DNA from: Citrus sinensis
Taxonomy: Eukaryota; Streptophyta; Magnoliopsida; Sapindales; Rutaceae
NCBI RefSeq assembly: GCF_022201045.2
Contig: NC_068558.1
Coordinates: 46,155,001 to 46,219,000, forward strand
Reading direction: 5' to 3'
DNA: 64,000 nucleotides
In this document: in pieces, positions 34,389 through 47,700 of the stretch
How the letters are laid out: the number at the start of each line of letters is the position of its first letter
How positions within the stretch are numbered: position 1 is the stretch's first letter
The notes under the pieces: model-generated
What the model was told of the DNA's origin: nothing
What the model saw: only the letters and a program-made list of their open reading frames with translations
The model's database searches: none
Position numbers and translations under genes: made by a program

Positions 34389-34777
34389 GAAAGCTCTTTA
34401 CTCGAAGAGGAGAGAGCTCGTAGTGATGGTTATACACAGAAACTAATTGATGGAGTGCACATTAAGCATCTGCTGGAATCATTGCGCTGAAATTAGATGG
34501 TTACTATTTACTAAGCTATACAACAATTTAGTTTTAGTTAGGTCAGCTTTATCTTTGGCTTTAGGATGTCCTTTAGCAGGTATCTTTTACTCAAATCATA
34601 TTTAGTGCAGTCTATGCTTTGATAAGTTCTACTTGTTTGAAACTCTACTACCTTCAGAGAATCAAATCTTTCTTTTCACTCATCCAACCAAAACTAAAAC
34701 TTCCAACAAATTACACTATCGTGCCTGCTTTATTCAACTATTCTCTAAACCTGGATAACTTTGATTTGAAGAATTAA

Positions 34778-35023
34778 GGGAGCGTTTGGGATTGAAGTGC
34801 TGTAGCTTTTAAGCTGCAGCTGCTGTGGAAAAAAAATTATAATTATTAAACAAAAGTTAGTAATATCTAGTAATATAAAATTTAAATAATAATTTTGACA
34901 AAATTATTAAAGATATAAAAGATTTTCCATGATCCAAGTGAAAAACCAAATTAACATAGCTTCCAAGCTATAACAGTTAGTATTTACCAAATACTTTAGT
35001 GTTGTAGCTTCCAAACGCACCCT
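34778..35023. mobile_element. Small hAT-like MITE
   Basis: The left end is GGGAGCGTTTGGGATTGAAG. The right end, on the other strand, is GGGTGCGTTTGGAAGC. The inverted ends enclose about 246 bp of non-coding DNA, and both ends also carry GTGCTGTAGCTT or GTGTTGTAGCTT. No transposase. It lies 390 bp downstream of the E2-like gene. Confidence 0.6.
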
Positions 35024-36344
35024 AACTAGTGTTACAAAATTTATATTTGAGGTAAGGGACTCAAAAACGAAATTATGCATGCCCATTGCCCAATGTTTGT
35101 TTTAGAGATGCATGAACTTCAAAATTATATTTTATTATAAACAAATGTAGACTAGTTCTCTATATATATTGTTAATCTAACGGCTATCGAATTATAGGCT
35201 ATTCTACAAAAGGCAAGTCATTAAGTTCTTTACCAAGATATTTGTATGTTTTGGCTCAAAACACATTCACATACCTAAAATCAATGACATCGGATTTCAA
35301 AGATTTTGTTGTGGGGCATTTCCTAATGCAGCTCCCAAAGCTCCTACAAGAACAAATCTGGGAAGCCAATTATTCCTTAAGACTCAAAAGCTTCATAAGA
35401 GGCAGGAACTGCTTACAAACATTGTAAACATGGTGTCAAAGAAGATCATAGGATTATCAAGAGCTAGATAGTAACACTAGTATTATGAATATTTATCTCC
35501 CCTCATCAGTAATTTTCACTCATTTTTCCCTGAACTATATAGTTTAAGATTGTTTACATGACAATTTAAACACAAAACACAGAAAGTGTGAAACTAAGAA
35601 GCCAATGCGTGCCCAAGGAGCACCGTCCTTAAAGAGCAGATTCTGCCCCTTCTCAGATGATTTCCAGGTGTGTAAAAAGAATTGAAAACAGTCTAATCTT
35701 CCGGGATTCAGAGTCCACTCCAAACTACAGTTGCTCCGAAACAGCTAGTTTATTTATTTTCTGACAAAGTGTAAGAGCTTTGATGAAGGAGAGGAGGAAG
35801 AAAAGAAGTCTTCTCATTTCTCAAATCAGTGACAGCAGCCATATATCCCTGAATTGCAACAGCCATATCCTTAATTTAAGTCAGGAGATAAGGGGGAAAA
35901 AAAATTCAGTGCTCAACACTGATTGTAAAAACTGATATCAAGCAACTGCAGTGCTAAACTGCTAATATCAAGCAACTGCTGCTGATCTGTAGATATGCGG
36001 CTTGACTGATTCAAATCAGTTGAACTAACTGATTTTCTTAATCCAATATTTATACTTTTCATCAAAGAGGCAAAGAACTGGGGCAAGCCCGTGTGCATAC
36101 GTGCGAAGCCAATACGGTTTTATCAATTTGGAATAATGTGAGTATTTTGAAATACCTCACAAATTCACAATAATAATCTGCTTTTCCTAAAAAAGGTAAT
36201 ATTATTTACTTACCCCAGAAAGAGTAAATTGCTAATCCTCTAAGAGTTCAGATGTTGAACCAAGGAGAAGTAAGAGGAAGAGAACGGCCACTATTTTGAT
36301 GAAGACTAGTACCCTTTACTTGCTGAAAATGATCCTCAGACTTT
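35024..36344. other. Intergenic region with no recognised gene
   Basis: Short open frames only. A repeated motif around TCAAGCAACTGC occurs at about 35939 and 35969. Nothing identifiable. Confidence 0.4.
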
Positions 36345-37060
36345 CAAAGAAGCAATGGCTTCTTGTGATACACCTCTGTGGATAGAGGCAAATAACAGCA
36401 AGTTCGATTCCATCACAAGCAATCATGTACTGGAGTTAATTGAATTGCCTCCAGGTACTAAACCTATGAGGTGCAAATAGATTTTTTAAAGAAAAATGAA
36501 AGATGATGGATCAATTGATAAATATAAGACAGGGTTAGTTGCCAAAGGGTTCCTACAAAAGAAAGACATAAATTATTTTGATACATATGCGCCTGTATTG
36601 GGGACTGCATTCATTTTAGTTTGATTGCAATAACTGCAATTCATAAGTTACATGTTCATCAAATAGATATCAAAACTGTTTTTCTAAATGGAGACTTAGA
36701 TGAAAAAAATCTACATGAGTCAACCTGAGGGTGTGCAGTACCAAGCACTGAGCATAAGGTATATAAACTGGTTAAGTCATTATATGGCTTAAAATAGGCA
36801 CCAAAATAACGACATGAGAAATTTGATCAAGTATTAATATCAAAAGGACACGCGATTAATGACTCAGACGAATATATCTATTTTAAATCAGTTGATGTTA
36901 CCTGATTATTTCCCTCTGTGTTGATGACATGCTTATCCTAAGTCCCAATTTGGGAACGATAAATGAGACCAAAAGGATGCTTTCGTCTAACTTTGATACG
37001 AAGGATATAGGAGGAGAAGACGTAACATTAGGCATCAAAATCATTAAGATTAAAATGTTG
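36345..37060 (+). mobile_element. Broken Ty1/copia pol fragment
   Basis: Shifting frames give copia reverse-transcriptase motifs in order: LWIEANNSKFDSI, an ELIELPPGTKPM block, YKTGLVAKGFLQ, DTYAPV, a KTVFLNGDLDE-like region, MSQPEGVQY, LVKSLYGLK and a YVDDML-like CVDDMLI. Several frameshifts and stops interrupt it, and no LTRs, gag or integrase are seen nearby. It is an old, truncated remnant. Confidence 0.85.
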
Positions 37061-38136
37061 AAGAGGTTTGGGTGTTATGATGAAAATTGGTCGTAACTGG
37101 CCACAACAATCCGGCAGCAAAACAAGCAAGATCATCTTCCAAAAAACTAATCATTTCATTCGAATCAAACACGAAAGATTTTACTGCATACTAAATAAAT
37201 GTGCGAAACAGAGGATTTAAAATTTAAAAAATGTGTACCGAGTAATTAATTCCGAAAAGTCTCCATCTTTCTCCCTCAATCGGTCTCCTCATCTCAGGCT
37301 CAGCTGCATTTTACGCACTATTATTGATGCAGTGATACACAAACACAAAAATTGAAAAAGGAAAACAATAAAGAGAAGAAGAAAGGTCGAAACTTGAAAT
37401 CGTAAAAGAAAAGACACATCACGAGTTTGTGCGTGAATCTAACACTGACGGCAAAAATTTGTTACTAACAAAAAATGGGGGAACGAGATTAAAAGAAGCG
37501 GTTATTTTATTAAATTCACGCACAAACCCGAAACATGCCTCTCCTTGAATTCGATACCCAGCTAAGCTCGTGCTGCTACGAAGAACACTACAGGACAGAG
37601 ATGGAGAAAGAAAACGGAAATGATAAGGCATAAATTTTTAAAAGAGATTATATATGACCAACTATAAGAAGGTTTATTTACGACTGCTCGGTTAAAAGTC
37701 GTTTGAGATTCAGAATCGAATACGAGATAGAATTAGATTACCCCTAATTTACGTGGCTAAGATGTGACGTCGATGCATCACGTGTGATGTACGATTGCCT
37801 CAGAGATTTCAGGATCAGCTGCCTGCCTATCAGCAACCGAAACCACTCAGACCCCTGTTTTGGACGAGATACATACAGTTAAAATGGTTTTTTTACTGAC
37901 CTTTGTTCAGTTGCAATCGATCCTTCTCCACTCATTCCCACTTATAGATCTGAGCCACGTCACCTATCTCAGCTCAACTCCAGCCCGTTACGACCTGCAT
38001 TTGGGTCTCAGCTCTTTTAGCCCGGCCTTACTTGTTGCCTTGTTGGACCACTTCTCTTTCTAAATAAAGAAAATAGAAAAAAAAAAAAAAAGAGGCCATT
38101 GATAGGTGATATTTCGGACTTATCTATGGTACAACT
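37061..38136. other. Region with a segment related to 41960-42155
   Basis: No recognisable gene. 37925-38065 resembles 41960-42155: both have CTCCAGCCCG, TTTGGGTCTCAGC, GGCCTTGTTGGACCACTTCT-like text and an AAATAA run. A 70-codon open frame on the minus strand at 37419-37631 has no known match. Confidence 0.4.
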
Positions 38137-38841
38137 TAGGGGTGGTCATCAACCCGCCTAATCCGTGAATCCAACCTAATCCTTATAATTTTTTATTGGT
38201 TGGGTTGGGTTGATAAGATAAACAGGTTGAGTTAGGTTGTTAAATTTTCAACCCATACTATTTACGAGTTGAGTTGGGTTAAAATTTTTTAACCCAATCT
38301 GTCAACCTATATATATAAATTTTCATATTTTATATAAAAATTAAAAAAATATAAATATAAAAACTTTGAAATGTTGAATTTGTTTTAAAGATTTTAATAT
38401 TTACATTTGTTTTAAAGATTTTAATATTTACATTTTTTTAGTTTATCTAATTAATTTATTTATTTTTGTTCACTATTTAATTAGACTATAACAATAGATT
38501 TTTTCAAAAACTCAATCCAATCAACCTAACCCAACGGATTAACCCGTATGTATATAAAAAATTATTATATAAATTTTGATATTTCATTTAAAAATTAAAA
38601 AAATAAATATAAAAATTTTGAAATGTTGAATTTGTTCTAAAGATTTTAATATTTGCATTTTTTATTTTTTTTATTTTTTTAATTCATCAATTTATTTTTG
38701 TTCACTATTTAATTATACTATAAAAAATAATTTTTTTCAAAAGTCTAACACAATCAACCCAACCCGACCCAACCCGTAAAACTGCGGGTTGGGTTGAGAT
38801 ATGTAATGGGTTGGGTCGGGTTGAAAATGTGCCCACCCCTA
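38137..38841. mobile_element. 705-bp terminal-inverted-repeat element
   Basis: Ends read TAGGGGTGGTCATCAACCCG at the left and, on the other strand, TAGGGGTGGGCACATTTTCA at the right. The flanks TACAACT and TACAATT look like a degenerate target-site duplication of about 8 bp, as expected of hAT elements. Inside, GGTTGGGTTG-type repeats occur on both strands at both ends. A block of about 200 bp is duplicated (about 38330-38540 and 38585-38770). There is no open frame for a transposase, so it is non-autonomous. Confidence 0.7.
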
Positions 38842-38842
38842 G

Positions 38843-38948
38843 TACAATTATAGTATCATATCACAGCTGCACTTAATTATTAGATCCAACTACTTAGTTA
38901 TTGGCTAGGTGCAGTTGTGGTATGATATCACATTGCACCATAACTAGG
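38843..38948. repeat. Palindromic element split by the 705-bp element
   Basis: Inverted arms at 38853-38872 (GTATCATATCACAGCTGCAC) and 38909-38929 match at about 18 of 21 bases. The left flank of the 705-bp element (TATGGTACAACTTA) mirrors the right end of this palindrome (GCACCATAACTAG), so the larger element seems to have inserted into it. A related sequence lies at 58480-58606. Confidence 0.55.
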
Positions 38949-39551
38949 CCTAATATTTCACCTCTCAATTTTATTTTGTTAACATTCACTTTTTATGTAT
39001 TTTTAAAATTATCTTTACTTATCAATAAATAATATTCAAATTTAACAAAATATTGAAAAAATAAAATATAAATAATGATTCAATTTGACACAGGTAAAAC
39101 AATTATTTAATTCAAATGCATAAAATTTTAATACATTTTTTAATACATACATATATATATATATATATATATTACTTTTCTAATGAGAACATCCTTGTAT
39201 TATAGGATGTAATTAAAATATAAAAGAATAAATTTTAATCAATTAAAAATTATATTTTTTTACTTGTTATTGTATTCAAACATGTCTTTTTTTATTTATT
39301 TTTTACTAACATTATCATTTTGTTGAACTGAATGAGATGTCCCGCTCTAAAAAATTTGAATAGATAGTTTTATTTGACGACTTAAAGCTAGTGGGATTGC
39401 TAGTGTTCTGAGTTAAATTCCATTCAAACTGGCGGATGCCCTGAATAAAAGTTTATGCTGGACAAAAGGAGAAATGGAAGAAAATACTAATAGACTTTTA
39501 ATATTTTCTGGTTAACCATTCCATGGATTTGTTTGCAATCTTTTCTCATAG

Positions 39552-40899
39552 TCTTTTTCCTGGTCCAGCGCATATGCTTCTGGTGCAACAAAATTTTCCC
39601 CTTGTCTCCCTGGGGAACTGGAGGAATATAGTGCTGCTGCATACTTCATTACTTTGGCATCCGGCAAGAACAAGCTAAATCAAAAGCCCCTTGTTTGTAC
39701 ACAACAGTGAGAACTTTGCTTAGCATTATGCGGATATCAGCAGTAATTTTTTATACCATTTGTTTTATGTGGCTGATAGTAGATTCTACTTTCCTGGTTT
39801 TTGTTTTTATTGTTGAAGTGGAGCGTGAAGGCAAAAAATCTGGTCTAAGGTGGGCAGTGGGAAGGGAACCACTTAGTTGTAATGGCTAGATGTGGTTTCT
39901 CGGCACGCAGATCTTTCTGGGTTTGGAATGGTGATAAAAGATTTAGGTAGAAAGTAGAAACTGGGTTAGTTAGATGCATTGGATGGCATCTCAATATTCT
40001 TGATTTATGTTAAAGCATTTGAAATTGATGTTTCCTTTTGGTTTGCAGGCACTAGCAAGATGTCGACTCTTAGGAACCGCTCCTCAAGAGTGATGTGGAT
40101 AAGGATGCATGTCAATTGTTGGTTACATTGGCCACCTTATGTTTTTAGTCTCAAACATTTTAGTCGTCTAGCCTATGTAATTAAAGGTGAAGTCTACATG
40201 TTAGTCTCAAGTCTTGAATTGACCCTGCACTTCAAGGAATTATGTGTGAATTGCATTTTCTCAAACCAGCACCTGTAAGGAAATTATTTTGATTTAAGGC
40301 ATCTGATTTAAGAGAGCAAAGGCTGTTTGGAACTTATTCCTGTAACGAACAGTTTAAACTCCAGCACTCCTATAATTACTCGCCTTTCTGTTGCAAAGCA
40401 TGGGTTTTAATTTTAGGTTATAAAGTTTATATCTTCAAACGCAACAAACAGTTGAAAGTCAAAGTATATATTACAATATTTACTGTTCTTTCTTTTGCAG
40501 AGCATATGTTTCAGTATTACGTTATATCATGTGTCTTACTGACCGCGAACTTGATGTTAACGTAATTCTTTCTTCTTTGCCATTCTGCGCTGTCTTTACC
40601 TTCACATATCTAATATTTCTTGTATCCTTGACCATATAAAAGCTTTTATTCCCCAACATGACTTACATATAGTCCTAACTGCTTGAGATTAGTATCTTAA
40701 TGTACAGGGAAAGTGAAAAGAATATTTAGAGGAGCGCAGTGTTAGAGGAATGCAACATTTAGGATGTGGAGAAGATACATCCCCATATATTTGATATCCA
40801 ATTCATTGAACCTTTATCTGCCCTTGCTGTAAATTATTTATAGGCAGCAATCGCCTATCAAAATCTAGGGTATCCGGAACAATTCTTCAATGGGAAGTG
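39552..40899 (+). pseudogene. Unidentified multi-exon gene fragment
   Basis: Four exon-like pieces join in a single frame with GT-AG borders: 39552-39692 (47 codons, with PCLPGELEEYSAAAYFITLA), 40049-40090 (ALARCRLLGTAPQ), 40501-40561 (AYVSVLRYIMCLTDRELDVN) and 40844-40899 (AAIAYQNLGYPEQFFNGK). The GA left at the end of piece 2 plus the first A of piece 3 makes Glu, and pieces 3 and 4 join in phase 0. The composition looks like real protein. I do not recognise the family, and I find no start codon, further upstream exon or downstream exon that continues it. It may be a captured or truncated gene fragment, given the mobile DNA on both sides. The first junction uses a weak GTTTGT donor and is less sure. 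Confidence 0.4.
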
Positions 40900-41387
40900 G
40901 TAAATCATGTTTTGCTTGAGCAAAACATTGCTCCAAATGTTCGTTGCATAGCTTGAGCTAGTTAGCATTTTAGATTTCAAGAGCAGTTGTTAGGTGCTTT
41001 AGTAGCTCCCTTATATTGACCATGTGATTTCTTTTTAAAGGGGAACAATGACGGTTCCTTCTAATTCTGTAAGTGGATTAAGGTGAGACAACATAAAATG
41101 CCGATCCTATTTATACTGTATTGAAATTTGAAATCCGAAATAATAAGGCAATTTGAATTGATGCACCTATGCTACGATCTTAAGATCTACAAAGAACATG
41201 GCTCATGAATTAACACCAACTAATGGTGAGATATTTATATTGCATGATTTATCACTTCTCAAAAATTCAATGAGTTCGTTGACATTAGAAGAAGTTTTAT
41301 TCATGTGTAAAGTTGTGTATTGGTTTTCTTATTAGAATTTTTAAAGAAAAAAAAATGTTGAATCAATAGTGAGATAACGAAGCTTAG

Positions 41388-41806
41388 TGTCACGGCCTAA
41401 TTTTGTCCCATGTTGTGCCGTGCGGTCTTAAGCACCAAATTCACACTTTTTTTATCCTAAGTCAACCTTACACTCAAATGCACTATTAGATCCGAAAACC
41501 GGAATGTGTATTCACTCAAACAAACTCAAGATGGGAGGAAAGAACTTGTACTATTCGAAGAAAAGCTTGCAATGCTTAAGTGCCGGAAATTGTATGTTGC
41601 ATGTGATGATTTGAGCCAAGTGAGGCCCCTCCTATATATAGAGCACAGGGAAATGTCTAGAGTTATCACAACTATCACATAAACTTATTAATTATAAGAA
41701 AATATCTACATACTCCACACAAGTCTCCATAGCTCTAGAATCCTCCATGGGCCAGGCCATGCAAGGAGGCTTGGGTCATGACATTAGGATATGTAACATA
41801 ATTTAT
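41388..41806 (+). mobile_element. LTR-like fragment, possibly a solo LTR
   Basis: Begins TGTCACGGCCTAATTTTGTC, contains a TATATATAGAGCAC promoter-like box at about 41633-41646, and can be ended at ATATGTAACA near 41806. TG...CA ends, a TATA box in the middle and lack of coding potential fit a solo LTR or a small LTR element. No target-site duplication was found, so this is tentative. Confidence 0.35.
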
Positions 41807-41959
41807 TCTACTTGTTGATCAGGTGCGGGTTTTACAGCACAACTTTCCCAATGAGAAATTGCCATGTGCTACCGCACAATTGCGCGCACTTCATCGTTAC
41901 TACTACTTGCCCCAGCCGACGGCACAAAGAATGGGTGTCGTACATTACCGTCTGGTAAT

Positions 41960-42155
41960 TGTATATTCATTCATTCGTCCTCAATATTCATCCTAAACTG
42001 GAGTCAGATCACTAATCACGTCACTGTCGATTCAAACTCCAGCCCGTTTACAGGCCTATATAGAACTTAAGAACGAGCTTAATTTGGGTCTCAGCACTTG
42101 GGCATCATTCGGTTTTGGCCCGGCCTTGTTGGACCACTTCTCTTTCCAAATAAGG
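41960..42155. repeat. Segment related to 37925-38065
   Basis: Shares CTCCAGCCCGTT, GGGTCTCAGC and GCCTTGTTGGACCACTTCTC-like text with 37925-38065, about 4 kb away in the same orientation. The two copies flank the 705-bp element and the unidentified exon chain. Confidence 0.55.
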
Positions 42156-42969
42156 TAATGGGAGAAAAAGACACTATCAAGTTCACACATGACAATTATT
42201 ATTAATTTTTTTTTTCGGAAAATGTAAATTCGTTACCATATGATGATATCAGATTGTGTTAAGTAAAATACAATCATGTAATTGGGTTGTTGTATAAGAA
42301 GAATATATAAATTCACATGTAGCTCAAAAATCTTTAAAATGTAATTATAATTGGTACACCTATATAGTGAGAATACACGATTGGATAAATGTGTATTTAA
42401 TTCTTATATTTTGGGTTAAGTATATATTTAATCTCTATAATTAAAAATAATCTTAAGGCCTTCTTATTGTTAATTATGTCACACCCACGTCCTTCCTATT
42501 TCTTAATTTTTACAATAATATCCTAACAACAACCTTGGACTTATTAATGAAAGGAACAAAAATATTAATTTACCAAAGTAGCCTTAAGAGTAAAATAATA
42601 AAAGAAAGATTTACATTAATTCTTTTTTAGTTTTAGTGTTAGTTTGATAAATTAACAATTGTATTCATTAATACCCCAAGATTGTTGCAAGGGTATTATT
42701 AATTGCAAAAGTCAAGAAAAAAGTAAGGATAGAAGTCTAAATATATAACAAGAAGTTTATTTAAATAGAACTAAATGGGGTACTAAAACTTAAAATATAA
42801 AGACGAAATATGTATTTATCCTATAAAATTTTATTCCAATTGATGTGGCAATAATATTGTATAGATTCATCATTTGAGGAGAAATATAAGGCTCAAATTA
42901 TTACATTACATTACATTACCAAAAGAAAATTCTAAATAAATAAAAAAATTCTTAGAGTGACCGACCGAT

Positions 42970-44724
42970 ATGACAGGAAGCTCCAGAAACCTCGGAGCAG
43001 GAAAAAACCCTAGCTTCACAAGGGATTTTCAGCCGCCATTGCAGGCAACACGCTCAACAAAAAAGGCTCGGATGCGGGAAGAATGAACAGATGAGGATAA
43101 TCCACCATCGGTTACATATAAGGAGACGCTAGTTGGACCCTCACAGTTTCAGGAACATGGAGTTGAAGGAACTGAGGAGGACTGGGAGTTTGAGGAAGGT
43201 GATGTAACTGAGAACTATGAAGGAGTAATGCCATCTATAACATTCTCAGCCAGGATATAAGAAAAATTAATTAAGCCATGGAAGAACTCGGTTGTAGTAA
43301 AGCTGTTGGGAAAGAACATTGGCTATAGAGCCCTTTGTGCCAGATTGGCTAGTATGTGGAAACCTTTGGTGGGTTTTTCAGTAATTGATTTGGAAAACAA
43401 CTACTACCTAATAAGGTTTCGTGCTGCAGGAGATGCTATTGATGCTTTGACAAAAGGACCGTGGATTATATTAGACCATTACCTAACAGTACAGCCATGG
43501 ACGCCTGATTTTGACAGTAAAACCACAGACTTGATTCATGCCATTGTTTGGATTCGGCTACCTGGTCTGGCTATGCATCTATATTATCAGAAAACTCTAC
43601 AAAAAATTGGTCATTTAGTTGGGGAGGTCATTAAGTTTGACGACAATACTGAGTTATCGACACGAGGCAAATTCGCAAGAATTGCTGTCCGAATTTCCCT
43701 TGTGCAACTGCTAGTCTCCCAAGTTGAAATCAATGGAAAGGTTCAGAAGATTGAGTATAAAGGATTACCAGTTATTTGTTTCAAGTGTGGCAGATATGGA
43801 CACCATAGTGAAACATGCAGCAGTAACACAAATGATGGGAATCCTACAGGTGACTATACAAATAGCCAATACTAACAAAGAGCCGAGACGACTGAACCAC
43901 AAGAAGATAGAAGGGAGGAAGCTAATCACCTTGAACCGTTTAGGCCATGGATGATTGCGTCCAAGAGGGGTCGTCGTCCAAATGCTGGGAAGGAGAATGG
44001 TGATGTTTTAAATCGGTACAGGATGCCACCAGGTAATCATGCATCAAGGTTTCAAGTCCTTGCACAAATCCCTGAGGAGACATCTAATGGAATATCTATA
44101 GAACCGCATGCTTTGCCTGCAATACCTGGCCACTTTCAAGCTACCAACAGTAACAGTAACCCTAGCATGATAACTTTTAAAGCCAACCTCTCAAAGAGTG
44201 CTACCCGACGGCAGCAAAGGAAAAAAGCTGCTTTGATTATACAAAACCGACCCGAGGCCTCCACATCAAACAATCCATTTCCAAATACTGCTTCCATCCA
44301 AGATCCTTCAAATAGCCATATAAATGAGGTCCACTATAATTCCCATGCAAACCCTAGCTTTATCTTTCGTCCTTTTACCCATGCAACTTCCGATAACCAT
44401 ACTACAAAATCCATCCCTATCACTTTAGACCCAACCAAATATACAGCGGTATGCTGCTCTCCTCAGCCGAATACACCACCGGGGCAAAACAATGATACAA
44501 TTGTCTGGCCTGCAGCTGGCCACCATGATCGACCTCCTCCATATTACTCTCACCCAAATGACCCCCCTGACGATATGAGTGGTTTCATCACAGAGAATAC
44601 TGATAATGATATTCTAGAACATGCATTAATAGAAACTGATGTAGTAGAAAATGGAATGTCTGAAGATGAAGAGTCTATGGTGAAGGAAACGCCCGAGGAG
44701 TATCCAGAGCAACCTCATGGATAG
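42970..44724 (+). pseudogene. LINE ORF1, nucleic-acid-binding protein, with three stops
   Basis: One continuous frame of 585 codons from ATG 42970 to TAG 44722-44724, interrupted by TGA at 43084, TAA at 43258 and TAA at 43873. Conserved parts: LIKPWKNSVVVKLLGKN, then a DUF4283-like region (residues about 112-280 with GPWIILDHYLTVQPW), and a zinc knuckle CFKCGRYGHHSETC at 43778-43819. The tail is polar. Each stop differs from a Gln or Arg codon by one C-to-T change. In the element it would coat the RNA and aid retrotransposition. Confidence 0.88.
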
Positions 44725-44765
44725 TAGCTTTAAAGTCCACCTTTTTACTCATACATATTTATTTA

Positions 44766-47700
44766 TGGTAATATCAGTAATGTTTTGGAATGTGCAGGGA
44801 GCAACGTCCCAATCTTTCAGACGAGCTTTTGAATCCATCAGGCAAAGTTACAAGCCGAATATAGTTGTGGTTATGGAACCGAAAATTAGTGGAAGGAAAG
44901 CAGACAACTTCATTAAAGCAAGTGGTTTTGATCTCTCTCATAGAGTGGAAGCAGTAGGTTTTTCGGGTGGAATCTGGCTGTTGTGGAGAGATCAGTTTGA
45001 TGTTGAGATTGTTTTTAACCATAAGCAATTTATACATCTTAAAATTTTGAGTAATAATGTATTGACTTCTTGGGTCACAGCAGTGCATGCTAGCCCAGTT
45101 CCTGTTATCCGCGGCGAGCTCTAGCACCGTCTTAATCATCTTGCGGCTAACACGAATGAGCCTTAAATCGTTGGAGGAGATTTTAATTCAATTTTATTTC
45201 CAGGAGAAAAGATGGGGGGGTCGGTTACAACAAGTGGTGTTTGTAAAAAATTCAGTGATTGGTTTCATAATAATGGGATTCATGATTTGCAGTTTAAGAG
45301 TCCCAGGTTCACTTGGTCGCGTGGATCTTTGTCAAAGCGTCTTGATCAAGTAGTTTGTAACAAGGCTTGGTTTTCAAAGTATCCTAATGCTTCAGTTCTT
45401 CATCTCCTAAAAGTTGAGTCAGACCACCGCCCCGTGGTAGTTAGATTTGATCAATATGGCCGAAAGAGTAAGGGTCTAAAGCCTTTCCGTTTCATGGCCG
45501 CTTGGTTAACAGATTCGAGGTTTGAAAACTTTATGGAAAATAATTGGAATAATGATGTTTCTTATTATCAAGCAGCTTCGAAGTTTACCAAGCAAGTGCA
45601 ACAATGGAATAAGGATACCTTTGGGAACATTCTTCAACGGAAAAAAGGTTTGTTAGCTAGAATTGGCGGCGTCCAAAGAGCCTTAGAACGGAGACCTCTC
45701 CGGAGTCTACACCGGTTAGAGGATAATCTTAAAAGAAAGTTAGAAGAAGTTTTGATGCAGGAAGAATTGTTATGGCTGCAAAAGTCGAAAAGGGATTGGG
45801 TATTATTTGGTGATCGGAACACTGCTTATTTTCACCAAAAAACACTCACTAGACGACGCCACAACAGAATAGATGCAGTCAAAGCAGAGGATGGTCGTTG
45901 GCTTTATGACATAGAAGACATTAAAAAATAGGCTACTAATTTTTTCTCTCAATTGTACACATCGGATCAAGAAGTGTGTGAGCCGTATCAAGTTTGTGGT
46001 AACTTCCCGCCAATTGATGAATATCGAATGAAAAATTTAGCTAATGAGATTGAAGAAAAGGAAATCCGGCAGGCTATATTTAGTATGAGCCCTCTCAAGG
46101 CCCCTCGAGTAGATGGTCTGCATGCCATTTTTTACCAAACTCAGTGGCATATTGTGGGTGAGTCCTTCTGCAAGGTAATTAAGGATGCTTTTCGATCTCA
46201 ACATAGTCCTGTTGAAAAAATAGAACTTTGTTGGTCCTTATCCCTAAAACGGAGAACCCCACTTTCTTTAAGATGTACCGTCCTATAAGCCTCTGCACTG
46301 TAGCTTATAAAACGATCACCAAGATTATAGCTAATAGACTGCAAGAGATCCTCCCCGATTTAATTAGTCCTCATCAAACTAGTTTTGTTCCTGGCCGCCA
46401 TATTACTGAGAACATTATAGTTGCACAGGAGATTATTCATTTTATGAGGAGGAAAAAAGGGCGTCAAGGCTTTATGGCAAAAAAAGTGGATCTAGAGAAA
46501 GCTTATGATAAGCTTAGTTGGAATTTTATTCATGACACTCTTCAGGAGTTGAATTTACCGATTGGGCTTATTAATCTCATTATGGCTTGTATTACTACAG
46601 CTATGATGAACATTTTCTGAAATGGCGAGCTCACCTCAGAATTCAGCCCTTGTAAGGGTGTTAGACAGGGGGATCCTCTTTCACCATATATTTTTGTATT
46701 ATGTATTGAACGCCTTAGCCATGAGATTTCGAGATCAATACAACAAGGCCAGTGGAAACCAATTCGGCTAGCGAAACTAGGAATCCCTTTGAGTCACTTG
46801 TTCTTTGCGGATGATCTATTATTACTCTCAGAGGCATCTAGACAGCAGACTGAAGTAATAAACAAAGTTATGGAGGAGTTTTGTGTTAGCTCGGGAGCCA
46901 AGGTTAATAAATCAAAAACTTTGGTGTATTTTTCCAAGAATATTTCAGCTATGGAGGTCTCCAGAATCAGCTCTGAACTTGGAGTTTCAGTGACGGATAA
47001 TTTAGGAAAGTATTTAGGTGTTCTATTGCTTCATAATAGGGTTTCGAAGCAAACATACCAGAATATTATTGACACGATGGATAAGCGATTGTCCGGGTGG
47101 AATGCTTCTCATCTGTCGTTAGCGGGACGCATTACTTTGGCACAATCGGTCTTACAAGCCATTCCTGTGTACGTAATGCAAACCATCAACCTGCCAAGAA
47201 GTATAAAACTGAAGATTGATCAGTTATGTCGGCGTTTTATTTGGAGTGGCTCGGCTGAACACCAAAAAATGAGTTTAGTTAGTTGGGATATGGTTTGCAC
47301 TCCAAAGTCTAAAGGGGGTCTCGGTTTTAAAAAGCTTGAGATTATGAACCATGCCCTTATTATGAAGATTAATTGGAGTTTGATTACCGAACCCACTAAA
47401 CTTAGCAACAAAGTGCTGCTAACAAAATACGGAGTTCAAATGGATGAGGTTCCTACAAGTTTGCCTACTCGGTGTGGTTCCCCTCTGTGGAAAGCGATGG
47501 GAAATATTTGGGAGAAAACTCGAGGGGGCATTCGGTGGAACATTGGTGATGGGGAGACAGTTAACTTTTGGGGGGATTGTTGGGTGACAAGTCTAAAGCC
47601 TCTAGCTGAATGTGTGATTCAACCAATCCCGAATGAGTTACTAAATAAGAGGGCAATGGATTTTCTAGATGGAGCTGGTAACTGGAATTGGCCTTTGTTT

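Noticed and set aside
36905..36990. Possible intact reverse transcriptase from the CVDDMLI motif
   Set aside because: The motif is real, but stops and frameshifts lie on both sides, so this is only a dead copia fragment.
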